64,000 bases of DNA from positions 1-64,000 of the forward strand of contig NZ_JACHOS010000009.1 of NCBI RefSeq assembly GCF_014199985.1, read 5' to 3'. The position numbers were made by a program, and so were the translations under genes. Of this stretch, positions 9,093 to 17,421 are shown one piece after another (within the stretch, counting starts at the first letter, position 1; each line of letters begins with the position of its first letter). The notes under the pieces were generated by a model. That model was not told where the DNA came from, did no database searches, and worked only from the letters and a program-made list of their open reading frames with translations. This stretch comes from Methylorubrum rhodesianum. GTDB taxonomy: Bacteria; Pseudomonadota; Alphaproteobacteria; Rhizobiales; Beijerinckiaceae.

Positions 9093-10730
9093 TTGGCCCA
9101 CTTCATCAACGACCGCGCCGGCCTCGTCACCGACGCCATCGATGGGCTCATCGCCGGCAGCGGCGGCGTCCTGGCGCGGCTCGACGGTTATCCTGAGATC
9201 CGCGTCGTGCTGCGGGCCGAGCCCGAACCGGGCCGGGTCGCCGTGGTCTCCGGCGGCGGCTCGGGGCACGAGCCGGCCCATGCCGGCTTCGTCGGGCCGG
9301 GGCTGCTCGCGGCGGCGGTGTGCGGCGACGTGTTCGCCTCGCCCTCCGTCGATGCGGTGCTCGCCGGGATCCTGGCGGTGACGGGCGAGGCCGGCTGCGT
9401 CCTCGTCGTGAAGAACTATGCCGGCGACCGCCTCAATTTCGGCCTCGCCGCCGAGCGCGCCCGCGCGATGGGCCGCCGGGTCGAGACCGTGCTGGTCGCC
9501 GACGACATCGCCCTGCCGGACGCGGCCCGGCCGCGAGGGCTGGCCGGCACGCTCCTCGTCCACAAGGCCGCGGGCCACGCCGCCGCCGCGGGCGCCCCGC
9601 TCGACGACGTCGCGGCGCTGGCCCGGCGCACTGCGGACGCGGTGCGCACCCTCGGCATCGCCGTCTCCACCGCGACGATCCCCGGCGCGAGGCCGGAGCC
9701 GCGCTTGGCCGAAGGTCAGGCGGAACTCGGACTCGGAATCCACGGCGAGCCCGGCATCGAGCGCATCGACCTGCCCCGCGCCGACGCGCTTGCCGCGCTT
9801 ATGACCGCGCGCTTCCCCGCTCCCATCGCGGGAGCCGACAGGCTGGCGCTCCTCGTCAACAATCTCGGCTCGACCACGGCCCTGGAGATGGCGGTGCTGA
9901 CGAAGGCGGTGCTCGCGACCGATCTCGGACGACGGGTGCGGCTGCTTCTCGGCCCCTCCCCGGTCATGACCGCTCTCGACATGCACGGCGCCTCCCTCAC
10001 CTTCCTGGCCCTGGACGACGCCATCGAGGCCGCCCTGCTCTCCGAGACACCGGTCGCCGCCTGGCCGCGCGCGCGGATCCTGTCTCGACCGCTCGTCCGA
10101 CCCCTGCCCGACGGGCTGGCCGGCGGGCCGGCACCGGCCGCTTCGCGGGATGCGGGCGTCGCTGCGCGCATCGAGGCGGTGTGCCGGGCGCTGATCGCCG
10201 CGGAAGCCTCGCTCAACGCCCTCGACGCGCGGGTGGGGGACGGCGATACCGGCTCGACCTTCGCCGAGGGCGCCCGCGCCGTCCTGGCCGATCTCGACCG
10301 GCTGCCTCAGGCCGAGCCCGCCGCGCTCTGCCGGGCGTTGGGCGAGCGCCTCGGACGCGCCACCGGCGGTTCGAGCGGTGTGCTGCTCTCGATCTTCTTC
10401 ACCGCCGCCGGCGCGGCGCTCGCGGCGGGTGAGGAGTGGCCCGGAGCCTGCGCCGCCGGCCTGGCACGGGTGCGCGAGATCGGCGGGGCCGGCCCCGGCG
10501 ACCGCACGATGCTCGATGCGGCGATCCCGGCGGTCGACGCGCTGGCGGCCTCCGGCCTCGACGCGGCGGCGCGGGCCGCCCGGGCGGGCGCCGAGGCGAC
10601 CGCCGGGATGGAGCGGGCCGGCACCGGCCGCTCCAGTTATCTCGCCGGCACCGACCTGAAGGGCCACCCCGATCCCGGCGCGGTTGCGGTGGCGACCGCC
10701 TTCGAGGCACTGGCCTCCGGAGCGAAGTGA
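9093..10730 (+). CDS. dhaK: Dihydroxyacetone kinase, ATP-dependent (DhaK–DhaL fusion)
   Basis: Phosphorylates dihydroxyacetone (or glyceraldehyde) with ATP in the cytoplasm. The 545-aa protein combines an N-terminal DhaK substrate-binding domain (GGGSGHEPAHAGFVGPG, and GIHGEPG containing the His expected to bind the substrate covalently) and a C-terminal DhaL nucleotide domain (DARVGDGDTGSTFAEGA and GGSSGVLLSIFF). That is the architecture of single-chain ATP-type kinases, not of the PTS-dependent DhaKLM system. The start is TTG 9093, supported by GGAGGAG at 9080-9086. The gene is 139 bases after the hydrolase and 11 bases before the methyltransferase, probably one transcript. In a methylotroph with a serine cycle its role may be glycerol or dihydroxyacetone use rather than C1 fixation. 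Confidence 0.93.
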   Translation: MAHFINDRAGLVTDAIDGLIAGSGGVLARLDGYPEIRVVLRAEPEPGRVAVVSGGGSGHEPAHAGFVGPGLLAAAVCGDVFASPSVDAVLAGILAVTGEAGCVLVVKNYAGDRLNFGLAAERARAMGRRVETVLVADDIALPDAARPRGLAGTLLVHKAAGHAAAAGAPLDDVAALARRTADAVRTLGIAVSTATIPGARPEPRLAEGQAELGLGIHGEPGIERIDLPRADALAALMTARFPAPIAGADRLALLVNNLGSTTALEMAVLTKAVLATDLGRRVRLLLGPSPVMTALDMHGASLTFLALDDAIEAALLSETPVAAWPRARILSRPLVRPLPDGLAGGPAPAASRDAGVAARIEAVCRALIAAEASLNALDARVGDGDTGSTFAEGARAVLADLDRLPQAEPAALCRALGERLGRATGGSSGVLLSIFFTAAGAALAAGEEWPGACAAGLARVREIGGAGPGDRTMLDAAIPAVDALAASGLDAAARAARAGAEATAGMERAGTGRSSYLAGTDLKGHPDPGAVAVATAFEALASGAK

Positions 10731-10741
10731 GACGATCGACG

Positions 10742-11587
10742 ATGAGCACCCTGAACAAGGATCAGAGCGACTACTGGAACGGCGAGGTCGGCCAGCGCTG
10801 GGCCGCGTACCATCAGGCCCTCGACGCCGCCTTCGCGCCCTTCACCGAGGCGCTGTTCGCTGGCGCCGCACTCGATCCGGGCGACCGCGTGCTCGATATC
10901 GGCTGCGGGGCGGGCGACACCGCCCTGATCGCCGCGCGGCGGGTTGGGCGCAGCGGCCGCGTCACCGCCGCCGACCTGTCGGAGCCGCTCCTGGCCGTCG
11001 GCCGCGAGCGGGCGGCGCGGGAGGCACCGGACGCCGCCCCGATCGAGTGGCTGCGGGCCGATGCTCAGGATCATGCCTTCGAGCCGCAGTTCGATCACGC
11101 CCTCTCCCGCTTCGGCGTGATGTTCTTCGAGGACTCCGCCGCCGCCTTCGCCAACATCCGCCGTGCCCTCGTGACGGGTGGCCGGCTGCGCTTCCTCTGC
11201 TGGCGGAGCATGGCGGAGAACCAGTGGGTCACGCTCGCACGGGATGCGGTGCTTCCGCTCCTGCCCGAGATCGAGCCCCCGCAACCGGGCGCGCCCGGCC
11301 CCTTCCGCTTCGCTGCGCCGGACACGCTTTTGCCTATTCTTGAGGCAGCCGGTTTTCGCGCCATCGCCTGCGAGCCGATCGATCGCCTGATGCGGGTCGG
11401 TGCGACGCCGGAGGCAGCGGCCGACTTTGTCGCCACGCGCGGTCCCGTCGCCCGGCTGCTGCGCGAGCGCGACCCGGCCCTGCAGGCGACTGCCTTAAAA
11501 ATCATCACGCAGCTGTTCACCGAGCGTTTCGGCAAGGGTCCGGTCGATCTTGGCGCCGCCTGCTGGCTCGTCAGTGGGCACACCTGA
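10742..11587 (+). CDS. Class I SAM-dependent methyltransferase
   Basis: A 281-aa protein with a Rossmann-type methyltransferase core. Motif I is VLDIGCGAGD at residues 50-59, followed by TAADLSEPLLAVGRERA for the acidic loop that binds the SAM ribose, and a motif-IV-like LSRFGVMFFEDSAAAFANI. This is the UbiE/Methyltransf_11/25 type, which methylates small molecules. The substrate cannot be read from the sequence. It starts 11 bases after dhaK (ATG 10742) and is followed after 51 bases by the oxalate/formate antiporter, so it is probably part of the same operon. Confidence 0.85.
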   Translation: MSTLNKDQSDYWNGEVGQRWAAYHQALDAAFAPFTEALFAGAALDPGDRVLDIGCGAGDTALIAARRVGRSGRVTAADLSEPLLAVGRERAAREAPDAAPIEWLRADAQDHAFEPQFDHALSRFGVMFFEDSAAAFANIRRALVTGGRLRFLCWRSMAENQWVTLARDAVLPLLPEIEPPQPGAPGPFRFAAPDTLLPILEAAGFRAIACEPIDRLMRVGATPEAAADFVATRGPVARLLRERDPALQATALKIITQLFTERFGKGPVDLGAACWLVSGHT

Positions 11588-11638
11588 GGTTCAGTCCTGG
11601 CACGCCCTTTGCTGAGCCCCCGCGCCGCAAGGGAGTGA

Positions 11639-12931
11639 ATGATGCATACAGTTTCCGATCGGACGCGGTGGATCCAGCTCGGCCTGGGTCTCCTGGTCAT
11701 GATGACGATCTCCAGCCCGCAATATGTCTGGACGCTGTTCGTGAAGCCGTTCCAGGCGACCACCGGCGCGAGTCTCGCCGCCGTGCAGGTCGCCTTCACG
11801 ATGCTGATCGTACTCCAGACCTTCTTCTCGCCGGTGCAGGGCTGGCTGATCGAGCGCTTCAGCGCCAAGGCCATGATCGCGCTCGGCGCCGCCCTGTCGG
11901 GCCTGGGCTGGGTCGCGGCCTCCTACACCGACACGCTGTGGGGGCTCTACGCAACCTACGGCCTGCTGTGCGGCCTCGGCACCGGCATCGTCTATGTCGG
12001 CGTGGTCGGGCTGATGGTGCGCTGGTTCCCGGAGCGGCGCGGCTTCGCGGCCGGCGTCGTGGCCGCGGGCTACGGCATGGGCGCGATTGCCACCACCTTC
12101 CCCATCACCGACATGATCGCGGCCTCCGGCTACCGCCACACCCTGCTGGTGTTCGGCGCGATCATGGCGGTCGTCGGCTTCGTCGCGGCGCTGGGCCTGC
12201 GCACGCCGAAGGCCGGTGAGACCCCCGCCATCCCCGCCGACAAGGTGGCGAGCGCCGCCCGCGACGTGGCCCCGGCCGAGATGCTGAGGAGCCCGCTGTT
12301 CTGGCTGATGTTCGCCATGATGGCGATGATGTCGACCGGCGGCCTGATGGTGGTCGCGCAGTTCGCAGCCTTCGCCAAGGAGTTCGGCGTGGCCGACGCG
12401 ATGGTGTTCGGCTTCGCCGCACTGCCCTTCGCGCTCACCTTCGACCGCATCACCAACGGCCTGACGCGGCCCTTCTTCGGCTGGGTCTCCGACCATGTCG
12501 GCCGCGAGAACACCATGGCGGTCGCCTTCGCCCTCGAAGCCGTCGCCATCGGCCTGCTGCTGATGTTCCGCGAGAACGCCTACGCCTTCGCGCTGCTCTC
12601 GGGTGTCGTCTTCTTCGCCTGGGGCGAGATCTTCTCGCTGTTCCCCTCGACCCTGACCGACACCTTCGGGACGAAGCACGCCACCACCAACTACGGCTTC
12701 CTCTACATGGCCCAGGGCGTGGGCTCGCTGCTCGGCGGCCCCGTCGCCGCGCTGATCCACGACGCGGTCGGGAGCTGGGTGCCGGTCTTCGGCATCGCCA
12801 TCGTCCTCGACCTCGTCGTGGCGGCGCTGGCGTGGTTCGTGCTCAAGCCCGCCCGCCGCGCCTATCTCGGTGTGCCCGGACCGGCGGTGCCGGAGGTGGC
12901 CACGCCGCTGACCGCCCGCCCGGCGGTCTGA
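11639..12931 (+). CDS. Oxalate/formate antiporter family MFS transporter
   Basis: A 430-aa inner-membrane protein with 12 predicted membrane segments of the major facilitator superfamily. The sequence follows the OxlT pattern, including the N-terminal SSPQYVWTLFVKPFQ segment and the loop MVRWFPERRGFAAGVVAAGYGMG. OxlT exchanges oxalate for formate; homologues can carry other monocarboxylates. The ribosome-binding site AGGGAG precedes tandem ATGs at 11639 and 11642. Methylobacterium species commonly grow on oxalate, and the hydrolase at 7358 could produce oxalate, so a role in oxalate or formate exchange is plausible but inferred. Confidence 0.85.
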   Translation: MMHTVSDRTRWIQLGLGLLVMMTISSPQYVWTLFVKPFQATTGASLAAVQVAFTMLIVLQTFFSPVQGWLIERFSAKAMIALGAALSGLGWVAASYTDTLWGLYATYGLLCGLGTGIVYVGVVGLMVRWFPERRGFAAGVVAAGYGMGAIATTFPITDMIAASGYRHTLLVFGAIMAVVGFVAALGLRTPKAGETPAIPADKVASAARDVAPAEMLRSPLFWLMFAMMAMMSTGGLMVVAQFAAFAKEFGVADAMVFGFAALPFALTFDRITNGLTRPFFGWVSDHVGRENTMAVAFALEAVAIGLLLMFRENAYAFALLSGVVFFAWGEIFSLFPSTLTDTFGTKHATTNYGFLYMAQGVGSLLGGPVAALIHDAVGSWVPVFGIAIVLDLVVAALAWFVLKPARRAYLGVPGPAVPEVATPLTARPAV

Positions 12932-13028
12932 GGCGGTCCCGTCAGGCGCCGGCCCTGGCAGAACCGGGCCGGCGCGCGTAACGGATGGCTTCCGCGGGGC
13001 CGACCGCCTCGCACGAAAGACATCCGCC

Positions 13029-13061
13029 ATGAACACGACTCCCTGGCGGCGCGGATCATGA
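13029..13061 (+). other. Possible 10-codon leader peptide coupled to cobL
   Basis: A short open frame (MNTTPWRRGS, then TGA) whose stop overlaps the cobL ATG as ATGA. Such an arrangement would allow translational coupling. There is no strong ribosome-binding site in front of its ATG, and it contains no codon run suggestive of attenuation, so it may be chance. Confidence 0.2.
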
Positions 13062-14296
13062 CCGCGCCGCTTTCCCCTGAGCCGGGACGTCTCCCCTGGC
13101 TCGCCATCGTCGGCATCGGCGAAGACGGGCGAGCGGGCCTCTCGCCCGCCGCCGCCGCCGCCCTGGACACGGCGGAGGTGGTCTATGGCGGGCGCCGCCA
13201 CCTCGCACTGGCGGCGCCGCTCGGCTCCGAGACCCGGCCCTGGCCGAGCCCAATCGACGCGGCCTATCCCGGCATCCTGGCCCTGCGGGGTCGGCCCACC
13301 TGCATCCTCGCCACCGGCGACCCGTTCCACTACGGCATCGGCGCCGAGATCGCCCGCCTGGTGCCGGCACCCGAGATCCGCGCCTTCCCGCAGCCCTCCG
13401 CCTTCAGCCTCGCCGCCGCCCGGCTCGGCTGGTCGCTGCCCGAGACCGCGTGTCTCACCCTGCACGGGCGTGACCTCTTCGGCATCGTGCCCCAGCTCCA
13501 ACCCGGCGCCCGCCTCCTCGCCCTGTCCTGGGACGGCGCGACGCCCACCGCGCTCGCCACACTGCTCGCCGAACGCGGCCTCGGCGCCTCGCGGCTCACC
13601 GTGCTCGAGGCGATGGGCGGACCGCACGAACGCGTCCGCGCGGCGCGGGCGGACGGCTTCGACCTCGCCGAGATCGCCAGCCTCAACACGATCGCGGTGG
13701 AAGTGGAGGCGGCACCCGGCGCACGGATCGTCCCGCTGAGCCCCGGCCTCGACGATGGGTGGTTCGAGAATGACGGGCAGCTCACCAAGGCCGAGATCCG
13801 CGCGGTGACGCTCGCAGCCCTCGGACCGCGGGCCGGCGAGACCCTGTGGGATCTCGGCGCCGGCGCGGGGTCGGTCTCGATCGAGTGGTGCCTGCGCCAT
13901 CCCGCCAACCGCGCGGTCGCGGTGGAGCGCCGCCCGGACCGGGCCGAGCGCATCGGCCGCAACGCGCGGGCGCTCGGCGTCGGCGCACGGGTGCAGGTCG
14001 TCGTCGGCACCTCGTCCGCGGCGCTGTCCGCCCTCCCCTCTCCCCGGGCGGTCTTCGTCGGCGGCGGGGTCGCCGAGCCCGGTCTGCTCGCGGCCTGCCG
14101 GGACGCGCTGCCGCGCGACGGCCGCTGCGTCGCCAATGCCGTCACCCTGGAGGGCGAGGCGGCCCTGCTCGCGGCCTTCGCCGAGACCGGCGGCGCCCTG
14201 CGCCGGCTCTCGGTCGCCCAGGCCGTGCCGGTCGGCGGCCTCACCGGCTGGCGCCCGGCCATGCCCATCACGCAATGGGTCTGGACGAAGTCGTGA
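13058..14296 (+). CDS. cobL: Precorrin-6Y C5,15-methyltransferase (decarboxylating)
   Basis: A 412-aa bifunctional enzyme of aerobic cobalamin synthesis. It methylates C5 and C15 of dihydroprecorrin-6 and removes the C12 acetate carboxyl. The N-terminal half is a tetrapyrrole-methylase domain (LAIVGIGEDGRAGL, VVYGGRRHL, CILATGDPFHYGIG). The C-terminal half (from about residue 235) is a CbiT-like domain with the SAM motif LWDLGAGAGSVSIEW. Fusion of the two is usual for CobL. The stop overlaps the GTG start of cobE by four bases (GTGA), indicating coupled translation. No cobalamin riboswitch was visible in the 126-base gap in front. Confidence 0.94.
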   Translation: MTAPLSPEPGRLPWLAIVGIGEDGRAGLSPAAAAALDTAEVVYGGRRHLALAAPLGSETRPWPSPIDAAYPGILALRGRPTCILATGDPFHYGIGAEIARLVPAPEIRAFPQPSAFSLAAARLGWSLPETACLTLHGRDLFGIVPQLQPGARLLALSWDGATPTALATLLAERGLGASRLTVLEAMGGPHERVRAARADGFDLAEIASLNTIAVEVEAAPGARIVPLSPGLDDGWFENDGQLTKAEIRAVTLAALGPRAGETLWDLGAGAGSVSIEWCLRHPANRAVAVERRPDRAERIGRNARALGVGARVQVVVGTSSAALSALPSPRAVFVGGGVAEPGLLAACRDALPRDGRCVANAVTLEGEAALLAAFAETGGALRRLSVAQAVPVGGLTGWRPAMPITQWVWTKS

Positions 14297-14694
14297 CCCC
14301 GCCCCGAATCGTCGCCGGCATCGGCTTCCGCCGGGCGACGCCTCCGGCGGAAATCATCGCGCTGCTGCACCGTGCTCTCGGTGAGGCCGGGCTCGCGCCC
14401 GGGCGGCTCGCCGCCATCGCCACCGCCGCCGACCGGGCCGCGGAACCGGCGATCCGCGAGGCCGCCGCCGCCTTCGGCCTCACGCCGACGGCGCTCGATG
14501 CAGATGACCTGACGGCGGTGGATGCGCGGGTCGTGACCCGGTCGGAGCGGATCGAGGCGAGCCGTGGCGTCGGCTCGGTGGCGGAGGCAGCCGCGCTCGC
14601 CTGCGCCGGCGCGGCGGCCCGCCTCGTCCTGCCCCGCATCGCCAGCGCGGGGGCCACCTGCGCCCTCGCGGATCCGGTGTCAGGGTTTCCTTAA
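14293..14694 (+). CDS. cobE: Cobalamin biosynthesis protein CobE / CbiG C-terminal domain
   Basis: A 133-aa protein homologous to the C-terminal domain of CbiG, called CobE in the aerobic pathway. Its exact role is not settled in the family. Typical features are the opening IVAGIGFRRATPPAEI and the ASRGVGSVAEAAALA segment near the C-terminus. It starts with GTG 14293 inside the cobL stop codon (GTGA), so cobL and cobE form a tight pair. In many Rhizobiales cobM follows directly. Here cobM lies 2.7 kb further on, behind three unrelated genes. Confidence 0.88.
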   Translation: MTPPRIVAGIGFRRATPPAEIIALLHRALGEAGLAPGRLAAIATAADRAAEPAIREAAAAFGLTPTALDADDLTAVDARVVTRSERIEASRGVGSVAEAAALACAGAAARLVLPRIASAGATCALADPVSGFP

Positions 14695-14781
14695 CCGAGA
14701 AATCGCTCGGCGCGGCGGGGGAAGGGAACCTTTCACGCGATCGGGCCCAAGACAGCGCCGTGCAGCAGGGAGGATCGGGCG

Positions 14782-15939
14782 GTGACGGAGTTGTCGGTTC
14801 CCACCCTGCAATTCACCGATTTCCTGGTCTTCGGCGCCTGCGCCGCGATCTTTCTCTGCAACTGGCTGCTCCGTCGGCAGAAGACCTACTTCCTCTGCTT
14901 CGGAGCGAGCTACGCCGTCTGTGCGGCCATGGCCGTGTGGTTCGTGGATTTCGGCTATTACGGCAGCATCTGGTCGCCGTTCGGATGGTCGCTTGCCGGA
15001 GCGACCTTCTGGATCGGGCTGCGCCTCTTCGACGGGCGCCCGGCGGTGACCGCGCCGATGATCGGCCTGTTCCTGCTCCCGACGGCGACGCATCTCGGGC
15101 TCACCCTCGCGGGCGTCGGTCCCGCCGGCGTCAATGCCGGCAGCACGATCGCCTACGCCATCCACGAGGGCGCGGCCGCGCTCTACATCTTTCGAAGCCC
15201 GCCGCGGCGGTCCCCGCTCCGCCACCTGATCGCCTGGGCGCTTCTCGCGATCGCGCTGGTGATCTGCCTGCCCCTGCTGCCGGTGCCGGAGACCTCGATT
15301 CGCCTGTCCATCATCGCCATCTTCATCGTCGATCACATCACCTCCATCCTCCTGACCACGGCGATCCTCGCCCTGGAGGCGGAGCGGGCCCACGCGGCGA
15401 TGGAGCGGATGGCGCGGACGGACGCGCTGACGGGGGCGCTGAACCGGCAGGGCCTCGCGGCGAGGGCCGGCGGCGTGGCCGAGGCCGGCATCATCGTCGC
15501 CGATCTCGACCATTTCAAAGCGATCAACGACCGGTTCGGGCACGCCGCGGGCGACGCGGTACTGCGCGACTTCGCCGGGAGGGCGGCGGCGCTCCTGCCC
15601 GAGGACGGCCATCTCGCCCGGCTGGGAGGCGAGGAGTTCGGGATCGTGCTGCCCGGGCACGACGACAACGCGACGGCCTATCTCGCCGAACGCCTTCGCC
15701 GCGCGGTCGGCACGGTGCCCGTCCTCTGGAGGGAATCGGCGGTTCCGATCACGGTGAGCATCGGCGTCGCGATGCTCGGGGCCGGAGAGACCCTGAACGA
15801 GAGCCTGGAACGCGCCGACGGGGCGCTCTACGACGCCAAGACCGGCGGCCGGAACCGCGTCCGGATCGCGGCGGCGCGCCGCCCGGCGCCCGCTGCGGCC
15901 GCCAGCGCGGTCTGCCACTCAGCCTGCACCGCCGCCTGA
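14782..15939 (+). CDS. Membrane-bound diguanylate cyclase (GGDEF domain)
   Basis: A 385-aa protein expected to make cyclic di-GMP at the inner membrane. The N-terminal 200 residues hold about six hydrophobic segments with no named sensor domain. A short linker leads to a GGDEF domain from about residue 215 (ARTDALTGALNRQGL, then DLDHFKAINDRFGH). The signature loop reads GGEEF, an active form. The RxxD product-inhibition site expected just upstream is not present. Start is GTG 14782 with AGGGAGGA in front. The 3' end overlaps the 3' end of the converging LysR gene by 21 bases. It separates cobE from cobM and has no evident link to cobalamin. Confidence 0.92.
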   Translation: MTELSVPTLQFTDFLVFGACAAIFLCNWLLRRQKTYFLCFGASYAVCAAMAVWFVDFGYYGSIWSPFGWSLAGATFWIGLRLFDGRPAVTAPMIGLFLLPTATHLGLTLAGVGPAGVNAGSTIAYAIHEGAAALYIFRSPPRRSPLRHLIAWALLAIALVICLPLLPVPETSIRLSIIAIFIVDHITSILLTTAILALEAERAHAAMERMARTDALTGALNRQGLAARAGGVAEAGIIVADLDHFKAINDRFGHAAGDAVLRDFAGRAAALLPEDGHLARLGGEEFGIVLPGHDDNATAYLAERLRRAVGTVPVLWRESAVPITVSIGVAMLGAGETLNESLERADGALYDAKTGGRNRVRIAAARRPAPAAAASAVCHSACTAA

Positions 15940-16824
15940 CAGGCTGCCGATCCGCTCCGCCGCGAAGCGCTGGCGCAGCCATGCCGCCGCCGGGCCGCAG
16001 GGCCGCTGCTTGTGCCAGACCAGTTCCAGGGCGATCGGCCAGTCGCCCTTGTCGAACTGCAGGTCCGGCGTGACGAGGTCGGGTGCGGTCAGCGACGAAG
16101 CGATGACGTGATCGGTCACGAAGGCCCAGCCGATCCCGTGCTTCACCAGTTCCAGGATCACCCAGTGGCTTTCCACCCACCACACCTCGGCCGCCACCCG
16201 CAGGCGCCGCTTCTCCGGCCCGTCGCTGCGCGCTGCCACGAGGATCTGGCGGTGACGCTTCAGTTCCTCCCACTCCACCCGGGCCTTCGCGAGCGGGTGA
16301 TCGCGTCCGCAGACCAGCTTGAGCGGCACCCAGCCGATGGTCTGGAAGCCGAGCTCCGTCGGCAGGACCTCCTGACGCCACATCACGCCGAGGTCGGCGG
16401 CGCCCGACTGCACCATCCGGCTGACATCCTCCATCAGCGGAAAGAGCAGTTCCAGCTCCACGAAGGGAAAGTGCCGGGCGAAGTCGGCGAAGAGGGCGCC
16501 GAGCGCGTGCTCGGGATAGAGTTCATCGATGGCGACGACGAGCCGGTTCTCGACCCGCCGCTCCAGGCTGCTCGCCACGCCGATCAGGTGTTCGCGCCGA
16601 TCCAGCACGACGCGCGCCTCCGAGAGCAGCCGCTCGCCCGCCGGCGTGAGCACCGGGTTCCGGCCCGTCCGACTGAACAGCGCCAGTCCCAGGTCGGTCT
16701 CGAGATTGGCGACCTGGGTGCTGACGGCCGATTGCGCCTTCCGCAATACGCGGGCGGCGCCCGAGAACGATCCGGCCTCGGCCGCGGCCACGAAGGCCTG
16801 AAGCTGATCGAGCGAGACGGCCAT
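15919..16824 (-). CDS. LysR family transcriptional regulator
   Basis: A 301-aa regulator with an N-terminal winged helix-turn-helix (LDQLQAFVAAAEAGSFSGAARVLRKAQSAVSTQ) (given here only as a description of the segment at residues 5-37) and a C-terminal periplasmic-binding-like effector domain. It is divergent from the PACE transporter gene at 16914, an arrangement known for PACE pumps whose expression is controlled by the neighbouring LysR. Two perfect inverted repeats in the 89-base gap are candidate operators. Effector unknown; by analogy it may be a diamine or biguanide. The 3' end overlaps the converging GGDEF gene. Confidence 0.92.
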   Translation of the reverse strand: MAVSLDQLQAFVAAAEAGSFSGAARVLRKAQSAVSTQVANLETDLGLALFSRTGRNPVLTPAGERLLSEARVVLDRREHLIGVASSLERRVENRLVVAIDELYPEHALGALFADFARHFPFVELELLFPLMEDVSRMVQSGAADLGVMWRQEVLPTELGFQTIGWVPLKLVCGRDHPLAKARVEWEELKRHRQILVAARSDGPEKRRLRVAAEVWWVESHWVILELVKHGIGWAFVTDHVIASSLTAPDLVTPDLQFDKGDWPIALELVWHKQRPCGPAAAWLRQRFAAERIGSLSGGGAG

Positions 16825-16826
16825 CC

Positions 16827-16875
16827 ATCTGGTTTCCAGATACGTTCCAACTTGGTTTTCGGATTATCGCCGATA
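16827..16875. promoter_or_regulatory. Candidate LysR operators between the regulator and the PACE gene
   Basis: Two perfect inverted repeats lie in the divergent promoter region. ATCTGG-TTT-CCAGAT at 16827-16841 is three bases upstream of the LysR start codon, suited to autorepression. TATCG-C-CGATA at 16865-16875 is nearer to the transporter. Both fit the general dyad T-N11-A-like sites used by LysR proteins. No experimental or comparative support is available from the sequence alone. Confidence 0.45.
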
Positions 16876-16913
16876 GAAGGCGGCGGACCAATCCCGATCC
16901 TTTGGACCCGTCC

Positions 16914-17357
16914 ATGCGCACCACCCGCGACCGCATCCGCCACACCCTCCTGTTCGAGCTGTTCGGCCTCGCGCTCATCGTCCCGCTCGGAAGCGTGCTG
17001 TTCGGGCTGCACGCCTCCGACATGGGCGTGATCGGCGTAGGCAGCGCGCTCGCCGCGACGGCGTGGAACTACGCCTACAACCTCGGCTTCGATCGCGTGA
17101 TGCAGCGGTGGGTCGGGCACACCCGCAAGAGCCTCCCGCTGCGGGTGGGACACGCCGTGCTGTTCGAGGCGGGACTGCTCGTGATCCTGCTGCCGCCGAT
17201 CGCCTGGTATCTCGGCATCGGCCTCGTCCAGGCCTTCGTCATGGATCTCGCGATCGCGGCCTTCTACGTGGCCTACGCCTTCGTCTTCAATCTCGCCTAC
17301 GACCGGGCCTTCCCGCTGCCGGGCTGGGGCGAGGTCGCGGCGGAGCCGTCCCGCTGA
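16914..17357 (+). CDS. PACE family efflux transporter (AceI-like)
   Basis: A 147-aa inner-membrane protein with four predicted membrane segments arranged as two bacterial transmembrane pair (BTP) domains. Family hallmarks are the opening RDRIRHTLLFELFGLALIVP with its conserved Glu in the first helix, WNYAYNLGFDR, and the second copy HAVLFEAGLLVILLP with FNLAYDRAFP at the end. PACE proteins export chlorhexidine, acriflavine or short-chain diamines by proton exchange. A TTG four codons upstream (16902) is an alternative start. The divergent LysR gene very likely controls it. Neighbouring cobalamin genes are unrelated. Confidence 0.9.
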   Translation: MRTTRDRIRHTLLFELFGLALIVPLGSVLFGLHASDMGVIGVGSALAATAWNYAYNLGFDRVMQRWVGHTRKSLPLRVGHAVLFEAGLLVILLPPIAWYLGIGLVQAFVMDLAIAAFYVAYAFVFNLAYDRAFPLPGWGEVAAEPSR

Positions 17358-17421
17358 GCCGGGCGGCCACCGCGATCATCGTCTCTCCCCAACGCCCGTC
17401 CCGATGCTGTAAGCGGACGCC

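Noticed and set aside
12932..13057. Possible cobalamin riboswitch before cobL
   Set aside because: The gap is too short and lacks the conserved B12-box and core elements of known cobalamin riboswitches.
14136..14384. Separate small gene overlapping the end of cobL
   Set aside because: It is a different reading frame of cobL/cobE; the cobL and cobE frames have clear family motifs and overlap as GTGA.
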